From: Sphaerolaimus hirsutus
Taxonomy: Eukaryota; Nematoda; Chromadorea; Monhysterida; Sphaerolaimidae
Direction of reading: 5' to 3'
DNA: 64,000 nt
Assembly (NCBI GenBank): GCA_964036195.1
Contig: OZ038455.1
Span: forward strand, 4,853,855-4,917,854
This document shows, one piece after another, positions 45,301-57,300 of the stretch; the first letter of the stretch is position 1, and every line of letters starts with the position of its first letter. Both the position numbers and the translations under genes were made by a program. Under the pieces are notes generated by a model. It did no database searches. It worked only from the letters and a program-made list of their open reading frames with translations, and was not told the DNA's origin.

Positions 45301-48300
45301 AAAATACAAAAGAATGTTAGCCTGCAGCCAGGACAGCACAGCAGATACATTTTGTGTACGCAGCGTATGCATACCTACACTGCATGCCAATGAACACGAA
45401 TTTTAGGATGGATACATTGTTTTTGTTCTTGTTGAACTGGTCATTTTCTGCATTAGATGTGTTGACGGAATGCATACAAACAATGAATAAAGTGCAAGTT
45501 TTCCTGGAAGTTCTGAGGAAAAAATACCCCCCCCCCCCTTAAATAGTACCCCCCCTTGAATAACTCCCCCCCCAAAACCTCTGATGAAATAATAACGCCC
45601 CTGAAGTCTTATTCAAGGATATATGGTAGTTATTAATTTAACGTCAAAATTTTTTGGTGATGTAAAATGTTTGATGTGAAATGTTGACGTAGAATGTGTA
45701 AATTTTGACATAAAATTAATAACTTGTGATAATAATTATTTTGTAATTTTTTAGGACATTACACACAATTACTAGAACTATCAAATTCTGAAATTTCAAT
45801 GCTGTTCCTATGTCTATTTTGATGTAATCAATTTTATGACATCATCATTTCACGTCAAACGCCGCTGAGCCGTAGTAATTCCGGCTTAACAACAGCTTGT
45901 CTGTTTGAAGTCTCGTAAAACCCAATTAAGCACTAAAAAATACAAAAGATGACACGCCATGCAAGTGAAATGCCCTGACACTTTTCATGGGAATATGATA
46001 CCAACCACAATGGCCCACACACACTAGTTTTCACCGTGACCGATGTGAAAACTGAAATGGCGACATGGCAACATCCAGCCTACTCTTATTCTATGCTATA
46101 TGCGTTTTAGTTTTAAAAATTTTCTATTTTAACTTTCATTAATTTACATTCCAATTAAAATAAAATAAAATCATTCAACCATGTTCATTAATTTGCATTT
46201 GGAAAATTTTCGGTTTTCACATGAAGTCACTGTGAAAACTAGTGTGTGTAGGCACATTGGTGCTGTAAAAATGACAAAAAAACAGTTGCTGCATACAGTG
46301 CTTTTTTGCTTTGGCACTAGCTAGTGTTGGGAACAATCATCATGGTGTGCATCACTAAACTCAGTGTACTTCTTGTGAGATAATTTTGTTCCAGTTAGGT
46401 TTCAATACTTATGTCAAAAATTGAATTCCTCAACTTAGAATTGACTTGTAAAAGATAAAAACCACTCAATTTTCTCATGACTAACCTTTGCCTAAAATAC
46501 TGCACAGCCTTGTGTAAATATGATGACATTGCAGCCTGATGTCCAAATTTATATTTGTCAGGGGGCAGTCCCAGACCCTGTAAAGTGTAAAAAACCCTGT
46601 AAAGTTTAAAAGACCCTGTAAAATGGCATGTGTGATGTTAAGTAAAGTGTCAAATGTCATGTAAAGGACCCTTTAAAATGTCAAGTGTGATTTAAAAGAC
46701 CTTGTAAAGTGCATGTGTACCCAAATATTGTTGTATCAAATCCAAATCTTATGTTTTTATACAAATCTTATGTCTAAAAGTCAGATTTGGATATGATACT
46801 ATAAGATCTAGACACAGGTTTTTTACATGTTATAATGTGTGAGTGACACTTTACAGGGTCCTTAACATGACACCTGACATTTTGCAGGGTCTTAATCACT
46901 TTTCAGGGGGGTTTTCTGGGTCTGGGACTGGCACCAGGTAGTGCAAAATCGCCCCTTCGACAGTGCACGCCCACATATGTGCACATTTCTGGGAGTGGAG
47001 TTTCAGATGATTAGCCTGACAGGTTTTTCTGTATTGGTAGTCATTGTACCGTATTACCTCGAATTATCCCCCCCTTGAATTAACCCCCCCTCGAAATACC
47101 CCCCCTAAATTTCGGCTGAGGAAATAATAAACCCCCCCCTCGAAATACCCCCCTAAAATTGAGTGTAAAGAGAACGCACATGACAAATACCGCAGTTTGT
47201 TATCTGTACAAGTCAGAACACACGTTAAGACTGATGATTGAGTGATGTTAGGGAAGGATTTATGTGTATATACAGTTATATATGCCTAAAAACACATATA
47301 CGTCTATGTAAACGCTTGATTTTCCCACGTCTGAGTATGCGGAATTTCTGAAAATTTCTGGCGAAATAATAGACCCCCCCTCGAATAACCCCCCCTCTCG
47401 AATTATCCCCCCCCCCCCTCAAATTTTGCTGGCGAAATAATAAACCCCCTGGGGGTATTTCGAGGTAATACGGTAGTTCTATTGTGTGGTTGCCTTTATC
47501 ATTTTTTGAACTAAAAGTTACAATCACTTTGCGAATAATGGATTTTATTTTACATTTGATCATTTTTGCATTGCATTTTTACAGTCAATCTAACTGTGAC
47601 CGCGACCATTTACGCTGAGTTTTGGACATGACTTAGGTATTGATTGACATATTGTCCATGACAAATTGGAGACCTGTATCAATATTAGTGATGGAAAAGC
47701 GCCAGGAAAAATGGCGCCAGGCGCCAATGGCGCCATCTGAAAAAAAGGCACCGGGCGCCGAAGGGCGCCAGAAACAATAGCGCCAGGGGCCAAAATGGCG
47801 CCAAAAAAATTCAGAATTTCAGCCTGTATATCACCACGGAAGCATTTGTAGAAGAGCAACGTGCTGTATCATTTTCTGATGGTGACTCAAGCCACAAAAC
47901 TCATTTTATCATCAATATTGTATACCATACTTCCTAGAAACACCCTCAGGGGTTTGTTTTTTCACCAACAAATTTTGAGGGGGTTAAATAAATTGTCTAT
48001 TATTTTGCCAGAACTTTCAAGATATTGTATTATCTATTCATTACTTAAGGTCATTACCTACATAAAGTCGGCAGACGTATCGCCCTACAAAGATTTGCGT
48101 CAAACTCTCCAGTGGAGAGTGCATGACGGCATTAGGTATTGTGACACAATATTTTAACCATTGGAATAGATTGGGTCACATACGAAAACTTGGTCCTTAT
48201 CCCAGTTACCAGTTGCGTATTATACAAATGAGAGTGAAAACTGAAAGTTAGCTAAAAATCGTTAAAATTTGCTTCGCTTTGCCAATTTCCACATTCATAA

Positions 48301-51300
48301 TCGCTATTTTTGTTTGTATACATGGTTATATAGCTATTGTGAGCCTATTTTATTCATATTAACAGCGGATTTCGAAATTTTGGTCGGTTGCCAAGTTCTC
48401 TTCTGTTGGAACGTAGCCAACGAATGAAAGATAAAATAAAAACAAAAACGGTAGTTTGAACGGTCAAATTGCATGTTGCAATAGGCAATGTTGAAAATGT
48501 AGATAACTAGGGCGTGGCACGCACGGACGCAGCGAAACGTCCATTTTTCTTTTAATATGAAATACCTTTTCAATTTCTAGCGTCCGCGTGGGACACAAGT
48601 TTCGTTGTTCGCTCTATTCACGAGCGAGTTCTAACTCTCCGATTTTGTAGGGTGAAATGTCCGCCGACTTTTACCGTATTTGCTTGAATAATTCTACCCC
48701 TTTAATAGTTCCCCCTCAAGAAGGTCTGGCAAAAAATAATTTCAGTGGGCAATTATTCAAACAAATACAGAATATAAGTATGTCGCGCCCCTACCTAAGC
48801 AACTACTGTGTTTCCTTTGATAAACCCCCCTCAAAATACCCCCAGATCTGAGAAAGCTGTGGAAATAATAGACCCCGAACGGTATTTCATGGAAATAGGT
48901 ACATAATCAATTGTGTAAGGGCTGTCGATCAAATCAATTTAGATTGACATTTTTCTAATTGTCATACTTGAAGATTTGCAGTTTATGTGGTATGTATTAA
49001 ACAATCAACATGAGCCTAAACGTGCAATGCTGGCAAAAAATACAATGGTGGATGTCTTTAATATCACCTAAATGGCATAATTCAGCAGAAAAGGCAGTTG
49101 AATATATCCAAAAATAACCGTTCATCCCGGTATCCTGGCGCCGTTTCTGGCGCCATCCAAAACAATGGCGCCGGGCGCCAAATTGGCGCCAGCGAAAATG
49201 GCGCCAAGCGCCAATGGCGCCATTCGAAACAATGGCGCCAGGCGCCAGATGGCACCACAAAAAAGGACGCCAAGCGCCAATGGCGCCATGGCGCTGGCGC
49301 ACTTTGGCGCCATTAAATGGCGCCAGCGCCATGGCGCCATTCCATCACTAATCAATATTAGCATTCAAAATATCCCTAGGGATCTATTTTTTATTCAAAA
49401 ATATCTTAAATTTATTGATATTTTCTTCAGGATTTCCAAATTTAATTTTTTTTATAAATATAATTACCGTATTTCCTCGAAATACCCCCCGGGGGGTGAT
49501 TGTTTCATAGTGGTCCCGAGAGGGGGGGGGGTTAAACGAGGGGGGGGGTATTTCGAGGGGGGGGGGGGGTTATTGTTTCACAAGAAAATTTTTGAAAACC
49601 AAGTACAAAATTGTCGTCTGAAACGTACGCAGACGTCGAAAAATGCAACAAAAACCGCCATTTATAAGGTTCTGTAGACTAATATTGGTACGTAGATGGT
49701 ATAAACACTGTTCTAAAATGATTCCGACATTGTTTTAACGTGTGTTCTGCACTACGCAGAACACAAACTGCAGTATTTGTCATGTACGTTCTCTTTACAC
49801 TCAATTTGGGGGGGTATTTCGAGGGGGGGGGTGATTGTTTCATAGTGGTCTCGAGAGGGGGGGGGGGGTCAAACGAGGGGGGGGGGTATTTCGAGGGGGG
49901 GGGTATTTCGAGGAAATACGGTAGGTAGATTTCAGCTTATTTGTGTAACTTTTGTCCAAAGAAACATTCAGGTATATTAACTTTCACACACCTGGAACTG
50001 CATTCTCTGGCAGCGTGCCATTTACAGATGCCAGTAATCGATTCTGGCATTTTGCCAGGATGTGTGGTTTGAAGGTGAATTCTCGCCTGCGAGAAACGTA
50101 TTTACCCTAAATCCTCGAATAAGACCCCAGGGGAGTTATTTTTTCCTCAGACGTTTTGGAGGGGGGAGTTATTCAAGGGGGGAGTTATTCGAGGGGGGAG
50201 TTATTCAAGGGGGGAGTTATTCGAGGGGGGAGTTATTATTTCCTCAGGAAACTTGGACTTGATTCATTGTATGGATGCAGCATGTAAACTCGTTAAATTC
50301 AGGTATTTCACCGTCCAATAACAACAAAACGATGTGTATACACTGCATACACATTATGTATCTGCTGTCGCTGTCATAGGCTACTATTCTTTTATAGTTT
50401 TGTATTGTATTCTTTTCATCCGAGGGAGGAGTTTTTAAGAGGGGGGAGTTATTCAAGGGGGGAGTTATTTTTTCCTCACCGCGCCAGCAGGGGGGACTTA
50501 TTCAAGGGGGGAGTTATTCGAGGGGGGGGTCTTATTCGAGGATTTGCGGTATATATTTTGAGAAATTGTTAAGTGCTGCCAGAAAAACGCTGCGTATTTA
50601 TGTTGGGGAGAGGGATACTTGACGACTTGACGTCATTTTAAAAAAGGTATTTTTTTGCAGGTCTGGGTTTGGAAATCAAGCCTTGAAAAGATTGAGTTCT
50701 ATGAGAAGGAATAAAAAGTGAAAACAGTAATGCAGCGCCTGCATAATTACACTGTAAACAGAATCCTTCTAGAAACTGAAAATTGGTAGAACTGTTTTTG
50801 CAAGAATAGTGACGTTCAATAGCATTTTTAGAATTCCTTGTTTGTTGTCAAAATGTCAAAAAATTATTCATTAAAATAAAAAAATCAGTCTATTAAAAAC
50901 AGTTTCAAAAATGTGCAGTTTTCTAGAAAGAGTCAGTTTACAGAATAAGACATTATAATATTCTTAAACAATGTTAATTGTCTAAATTTACTGCTGAAAG
51001 TTCCTTTGAAATTTATTCTAACCTTCTCACTTCATCTAATGTATTTTCAAAATATTTGAATGCAGCCAAATATCCGTTTAGAATAACGTCAGTGCCATTG
51101 TGCACCACATAGAAGTGCTTGTTAGCAGAGCAGCACGTTGACTCTGATAGAATCAGGGGTTTATCAAAGGTACTCTGTGAAAATTTAGAAAAAAAATTGC
51201 AGGGTACATACATGCAAGGTTTTGTAGCATATCAATATACCCATGTAGGTATTTCAATATGACGATGGCAAACCCTCTGAAGAAAGGTGCTAATTTGTAA

Positions 51301-54300
51301 GTGTCTTTAAAAAAATTAACTTTAGAATTAATTCCAAAAATGCTCGAAATTGCTATCGTTACACTTTATGGCAATAACCCAATTTTTTTAGTTTTGTCAG
51401 CTAGGCCCCGGATTGACCACCTATTTCCTCGAAATACATCCAGGGGGTTCATTATTAAAGCAGAAAATTTTGAGGGGAGGGGGGTTCGAGGTTTATTGTT
51501 TAATTGCAATTCCAATTGCGATTGAGGCCTCTACTTCTAAAAGTCGACAAGTCCACAAAATGTGATTTTGAGTAAATCGCATGTTAAGTTTCCGATTCAA
51601 TTCCAGGCCCGCGGTGCGTGTCCAATTTGGCTCTCTCATGTTTTCCATTAAGTTCCATATGTTGACAATAAAGTGCCAAATTTTCAGCCCCTGCTCTCAA
51701 CCTATATGTGAAAAATGGTGTCCATAAATTTCCATTCGGTCAGAGCAAAACTGTTTTTGGGAGGGAAATGGACCTGTCGCCTTCTTGGACTTGAGAAGAT
51801 TTTTGTTCCCGGCGACAACGTAGCTGCCTTATGGGCAATTTATGGACTTGTCGACTTTTAGAAGTAGCTGTCCATGATGGACAAATCACATTTCTTGCTA
51901 TTTTTTCCGTAAAAAAGGACGAAGAGGATGGACTTGTCGACTTCTTGCTCTAAACTAAGTGGACTTGTCGACTTCTTGCCCGAAATTTTTGCATTTTTCA
52001 CAAAAAATGTCAAATTTGGCACTTTGCCATATGGGCATGTGAGGTCAAAAAATTTATGGAAATGATAAAAAATGTGCGGAAGTAGCCCCAGATGACGTTT
52101 CCGGGCCTAACTCGAAATTTTCATATTTTGGACTTGTCGACTTTTAGGAGTCTGCAGCATAATCCAAGTGCGCATAATCCAAGCAGGCATAATCCAAGCA
52201 CAAAATGGGGCATAATCCAAGCATAAGTGCAGCATAATCCAAACAAAATGCTGCATAATCCAAGCAAAACACTCCTACCCAAAATGGAGCATAATCCAAG
52301 CAAAAACCAGGCGTAATCCAAGTACCCCTCACCTAACACTCTGCATATATGTACTATTTATGTATTCTATGGGGTCAATTTTTTTGTGTAACTAATAGCC
52401 AATGTCAGTGCAATTAAGAGGAATCAACATCAATTTTGTATGGAATCTTATTTGTATTCCTAAATACTTTTATTACATATTGTTGCATTGTATATTTCCG
52501 ACATAACAAATTATATTACCATATTACCTCTAATATAAGGTATACCTAATATTGTTTTCATCAGATTTTTTGAGCCAAATGTTATGCCATATATTAGAGG
52601 GTACCATCAATTATTTTCACCAGATTTTAAAGAAATTTGACCAACAGTGAACAATGATACAATTCATTTTTGCAAATTGGAATGTACAATACATTACCTT
52701 ATATTACCTTATATTAGAGGGATGCCTTATATTGGTGGTAATACGGTATATATATGTATATTTCTACTATATGAATACATTCTAAAAAGAATCAGCAACA
52801 ACACAACTGTAATGCACACTGTAATTTATGCCATTGACCTATGTGTGAACTTTGCACACCCCTAATAATGCTGCATGCACATTTGCACTGTACTGTACTT
52901 AAATAAATAATTACATAAGACCAGTGCTTGCTTGGATTATGCTTGGATTATGCCTCATTTCTGCTTGGATTATGCTGCACTTGGCGGCACAAAAATTGCA
53001 TGTAACCTTACACCAATAGTGCTTGGATTGTGCGCAAAAATTGCTTGGATTATGCCTGATTGGATCATGCGCACTTGGATTTTGAGCTTTAAATCGCATG
53101 TTAAGTTTCCGATTCAATTCCAGGCCCGCGGTGCGTGTCCAATTTGGCTCTCTCATGTTTTCCATTAAGTTCCATATGTTGACAATAAAGTGCCAAATTT
53201 TCAGCCCCTGCTCTCAACCTATATGTGAAAAATGGTGTCCATAAATTTCCATTCGGTCAGAGCAAAACTGTTTTTGGGAGGGAAATGGACCTGTCGCCTT
53301 CTTGCACTTGAGAAGATTTTTGTTCCCGGCGAGAACGTAGCTGCCTTATGGGCAATTTATGGACTTGTCGACTTTTAGAAGTAGCTGTCCATGATGGACA
53401 AATCACATTTCTTGCTATTTTTTCCGTAAAAAAGGACGAAGAGGATGGACTTGTCGACTTCTTGCTCTAAACTAAGTGGACTTGTCGACTTCTTGCCCGA
53501 AATTTTTGCATTTTTCACAAAAAAATGTCAAATTTGGCACTTTGCCATATGGGCATGTGAGGTCAAAAAATTTATGGAAATGATAAAAAATGTGCGGAAG
53601 TAGCCCCAGATGACGTTTCCGGGCCTAACTCGAAATTTTCATATTTTGGACTTGTCGACTTTTAGAAGTAGACGCCTCAATTTAATTGCATCGAAATTCC
53701 ATTGTTTTATGACAATTGGCAAAATTCAGCGTTTTGAACGCTTTTAAACAAAAGATGATGTTGCATTGATATGGAAGGCATTGCAATGAATAATTTCGTC
53801 TAATTTATGAATCGGGTCCAGGGTTGGCAAAATCTCATAAAAGAATAAAAATAAAATTAAAATAAAATGGAAAATTGAAGAATAAAATAAAATAAAATAA
53901 AATGGAAAATTTCAAAATAAAAATAAAAATTGTATAAAAATTCGAATTTTTGTAAATTTTTTGTAAAATTGTATACAAATTCATATTTTTGTAAAAATTG
54001 TATAAAAATTCATATATTTTGTGAAAAAATTTTTCTGTTGTTTATAGTTCAACCTGGTCATTCGCGGAGCTGGGGCAGTCCCAAGCCATGTAAAGTGTCA
54101 AAATGTCATATGAAAGTGTCAATTTTCATGAAAATGTTAAGTAAAGTGTCAATTATCATTACAAATATAAATTAAAGTGGAAACTGTAAAGCAAATTTAT
54201 CCAAATATTACTTTTGTATCCAAATCTTGTTGTTTTTGTAACCAAATCTTATGTGAACATTTGGATACAAAAACATAACACATAAACTAGCTAACAATAC

Positions 54301-57300
54301 CTACTGCATGCAACTTTTGCAAAGCAATGCCAAAATTTGTCACACGTTTTTCATGTTTAGGTCGAATTATCACATTTTTCTGACCTTGCCTGCAAGATTC
54401 TGATTTTTTGTAAAATTTCTGTAAAATTTTTGTAAAATGGTCCATTTTATTTTTTTATTATTATTTTCGAATAAAATAAAATAAAATAAAATGAAACAAG
54501 AATAAAATAAAAATAAAATACATTTTTATACAATTTTTATACAATTTGTATACAAATGATTTTTATAAAACCAACCCTGATCTGGTCGATCAAATTTGCG
54601 CGGCAGTCGATCATTATATTTACCGTATTTCCTCGAAATACAAAGGGGACTTATTTTTTTGAGTGAAAATTCAAAGTGCCGTATTACCTCGAATTAACCC
54701 CCTCCCCCTTGAATTAACCCCCTCCCTCGAAATACCCCCCTAAATTTCGGCTGAGGAAATAATAACCCCCCCTCGAAATACCCCCCCTAAGATTGAGTGT
54801 AACGTGAACGTACGTGACAAATACCGCAGTTTGTGATCTGTACTATGCAGAACACACGTTAAAACTGATGATTAAGTGACGTTAGGGAAGGGTTTTTGTG
54901 TATATACAGTTATATATGCCTATAAACACATATACGTTCACATATACACATACACATATAAACACACATATAAACACTATGTAATTGTTCGATTTTTCTA
55001 CGTCTGCGTATGGGGAATTTCCGGAAATTTCTGGCGAAATAATAGACCCCCCCCCCCCCTCGAATGAACCCCCCCTCGAATTACCCCCCCCTCAAATTTT
55101 GCTGGCGAAATAATACACCCCCTGGGGGTATTTCGAGGTAATACGGTGGGTGTATTTCGAGTAAAAACGGTATTCATTTGCATTTTCCGGCCAATTAAAT
55201 TCGGGCCCAGCTGTCAGAAAGGATAACTAACAGGTTTATTCTCTACTAGAGGTATGCTTAACTCAAACCAATCATACAGCATAGATTTATGTTCGAAATC
55301 AACAAATGGGTCAATTTTGTGATATCTGGAAAGTCCATATAAACTGGCATAGACCATCATAGCATTTCCCACCCCGTGGTTGTGTGGGTCATAAAGAGTA
55401 ATGTGATTTGAGGAATTCTGCATTAGGGATTATATTGGTTTGTTATACTTAGAATTGGAATTTGGTAAAAATGTCAATTCTTATGTTTTCTTGAATTGTT
55501 TGTCGTGCATGGTGAACATGGTGCTGATTTTCAAAATTTTGATCCTTATTTAGCAGTTAGAAATGGAAAAATTCACAGTTCTATATTTGCTTGATGTCAC
55601 TCCCTTCATTATAAAGATGGCATTTATTTAGAGATAAATGTAATATTATTTAGAAGTGATCAATGATCTAATGCATTTATCTAGGTACTGATGTAAATAT
55701 TCTTTTGTTCAATATCCAATCAAATATATCAAATGTACACAAAACACCAGAAATGAAAACACTCACAAACACTTCATATGGCTTCACAGGATGATCCCTT
55801 TCCCATGCACGTGTCTGCAATTTCTGCTGATTTATGCTCATTTCAGTAATTTCTAATGCACTTATTTTGTGTTCAGTTGAATTGCCAGCAATTCTCACTG
55901 TCAAATTTGCAGTGCCACTTCTCAATTTTCCAAACATCTTCAAGGAGTTCAATACATGCCTTTGAAAGCCTTGCTGGATCGATGTTACCCCCATTTGAGG
56001 TTGAACCTGCGTAATCAAAAGTGAGTAAAAGTAAATGTGAAAGTCGTCGCTTTCCATACCCGTCGCAACTTCAATCAGTTCCGTTGCCATTTTTTGCAAC
56101 CATTTTAATTAGTTTGACTCGTTTTTCTTTGCTTTTTTGCATGCCCTCAATTTTTCGAAATGAGATTTTCTGTACTCGCGAACTTTCAAAAAAGTACGCG
56201 TAAAGATGCGTACAGGTATGTTTCTGGAGGAAACGCGTACGTATTTACTCAGTACTCTAGAATAAGGGAGTACTCTAATATACCGTATTACCTCGAAATA
56301 CCCCCATGGGGGTTTATTATTTCGCCAGCAAAATTTGAGGGGGGGTTAATTCGAGGGGGGGGTTTATTCGAGGGGGGGTTTTATTTTTTTGCCAAAAAAT
56401 TTCGTGGAATTCGTAGTAAAGAATATGCGTTTTCTTACACAAAAACGGTAATAAATGTGAGAATATAGGTTATATTGGGGCTATAGATGTACATCTGTAC
56501 ACAAATGAGCGTATAAGAGTAGCTGCGATGCAAATAAGTAGTAATAAATACATCATGTACATTGCATACATGATGTACATCATTCCTGAGGGGGGGTATT
56601 TCGAGGGGGGGGGTTTATTATTTCCCCAGCCCATTTTGAGGGGGGGTTAATTCGAGGGGGGGGTTAATTCAAGGGGGGGGACAATTCGAGGTAATACGGT
56701 AGTAAATACGTTTCAACAACTATGTCCAAAAAAGGCGTTATAAAGGTGCAAAAAAATCCAGTAAGACGTCCGACAAACAGATGGACTTATCGACAACTAT
56801 CTTTGCAACAACTTTTGTTGTCCCTAATCCTGGAAAAATTGCCATATGAACTTTTTTTGGACCTTTTGGCTTTCATCATGGTTCGTGGACTTATCAAATT
56901 GATTACTATTTTCCCAACGACAAATTTGCTACAAAAGTGGATTTGTCAACGTGTAGTCTGATTCAGATTTGACTTGCCGACCTCTTATCCAATTTTTCTG
57001 TAAATTTTTGACAAATTGTAGAAAAATGGCAGCAAGGTTATATTGACAATTGATTGGAAAATGTCAAAACTTCAATTTATGGTCGTCAATTTGGTCAAGT
57101 CGTAAGTGGTCAATTTATCGACTTGTAACTGATTTCGCCAATTGTGTCTTGAAACTATCAAAAATTTGACGTCTAATTTTTAGAATCCCTGATTTTTAGA
57201 ACTTCTTCCCGCGATAAACAAAGCAAAATAGCGACAAAAGTACCTGATTTGCATACGCAATGAACAACGCGGCCAGAACAATTAAACAAATGCATACGGT

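Larger units (their letters stand above)
47686..49350. mobile_element. GCGCC foldback hAT-like element carrying other MITEs
   Basis: The ends are TAGTGATGGAAAAGCGCC and GGCGCCATTCCATCACTA. The 8-bp duplication ATCAATAT is at 47678-47685 and 49351-49358. The loop contains a second 603-bp-type MITE (48065-48671) and a short TA-type MITE (48674-48770). Confidence 0.85.
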
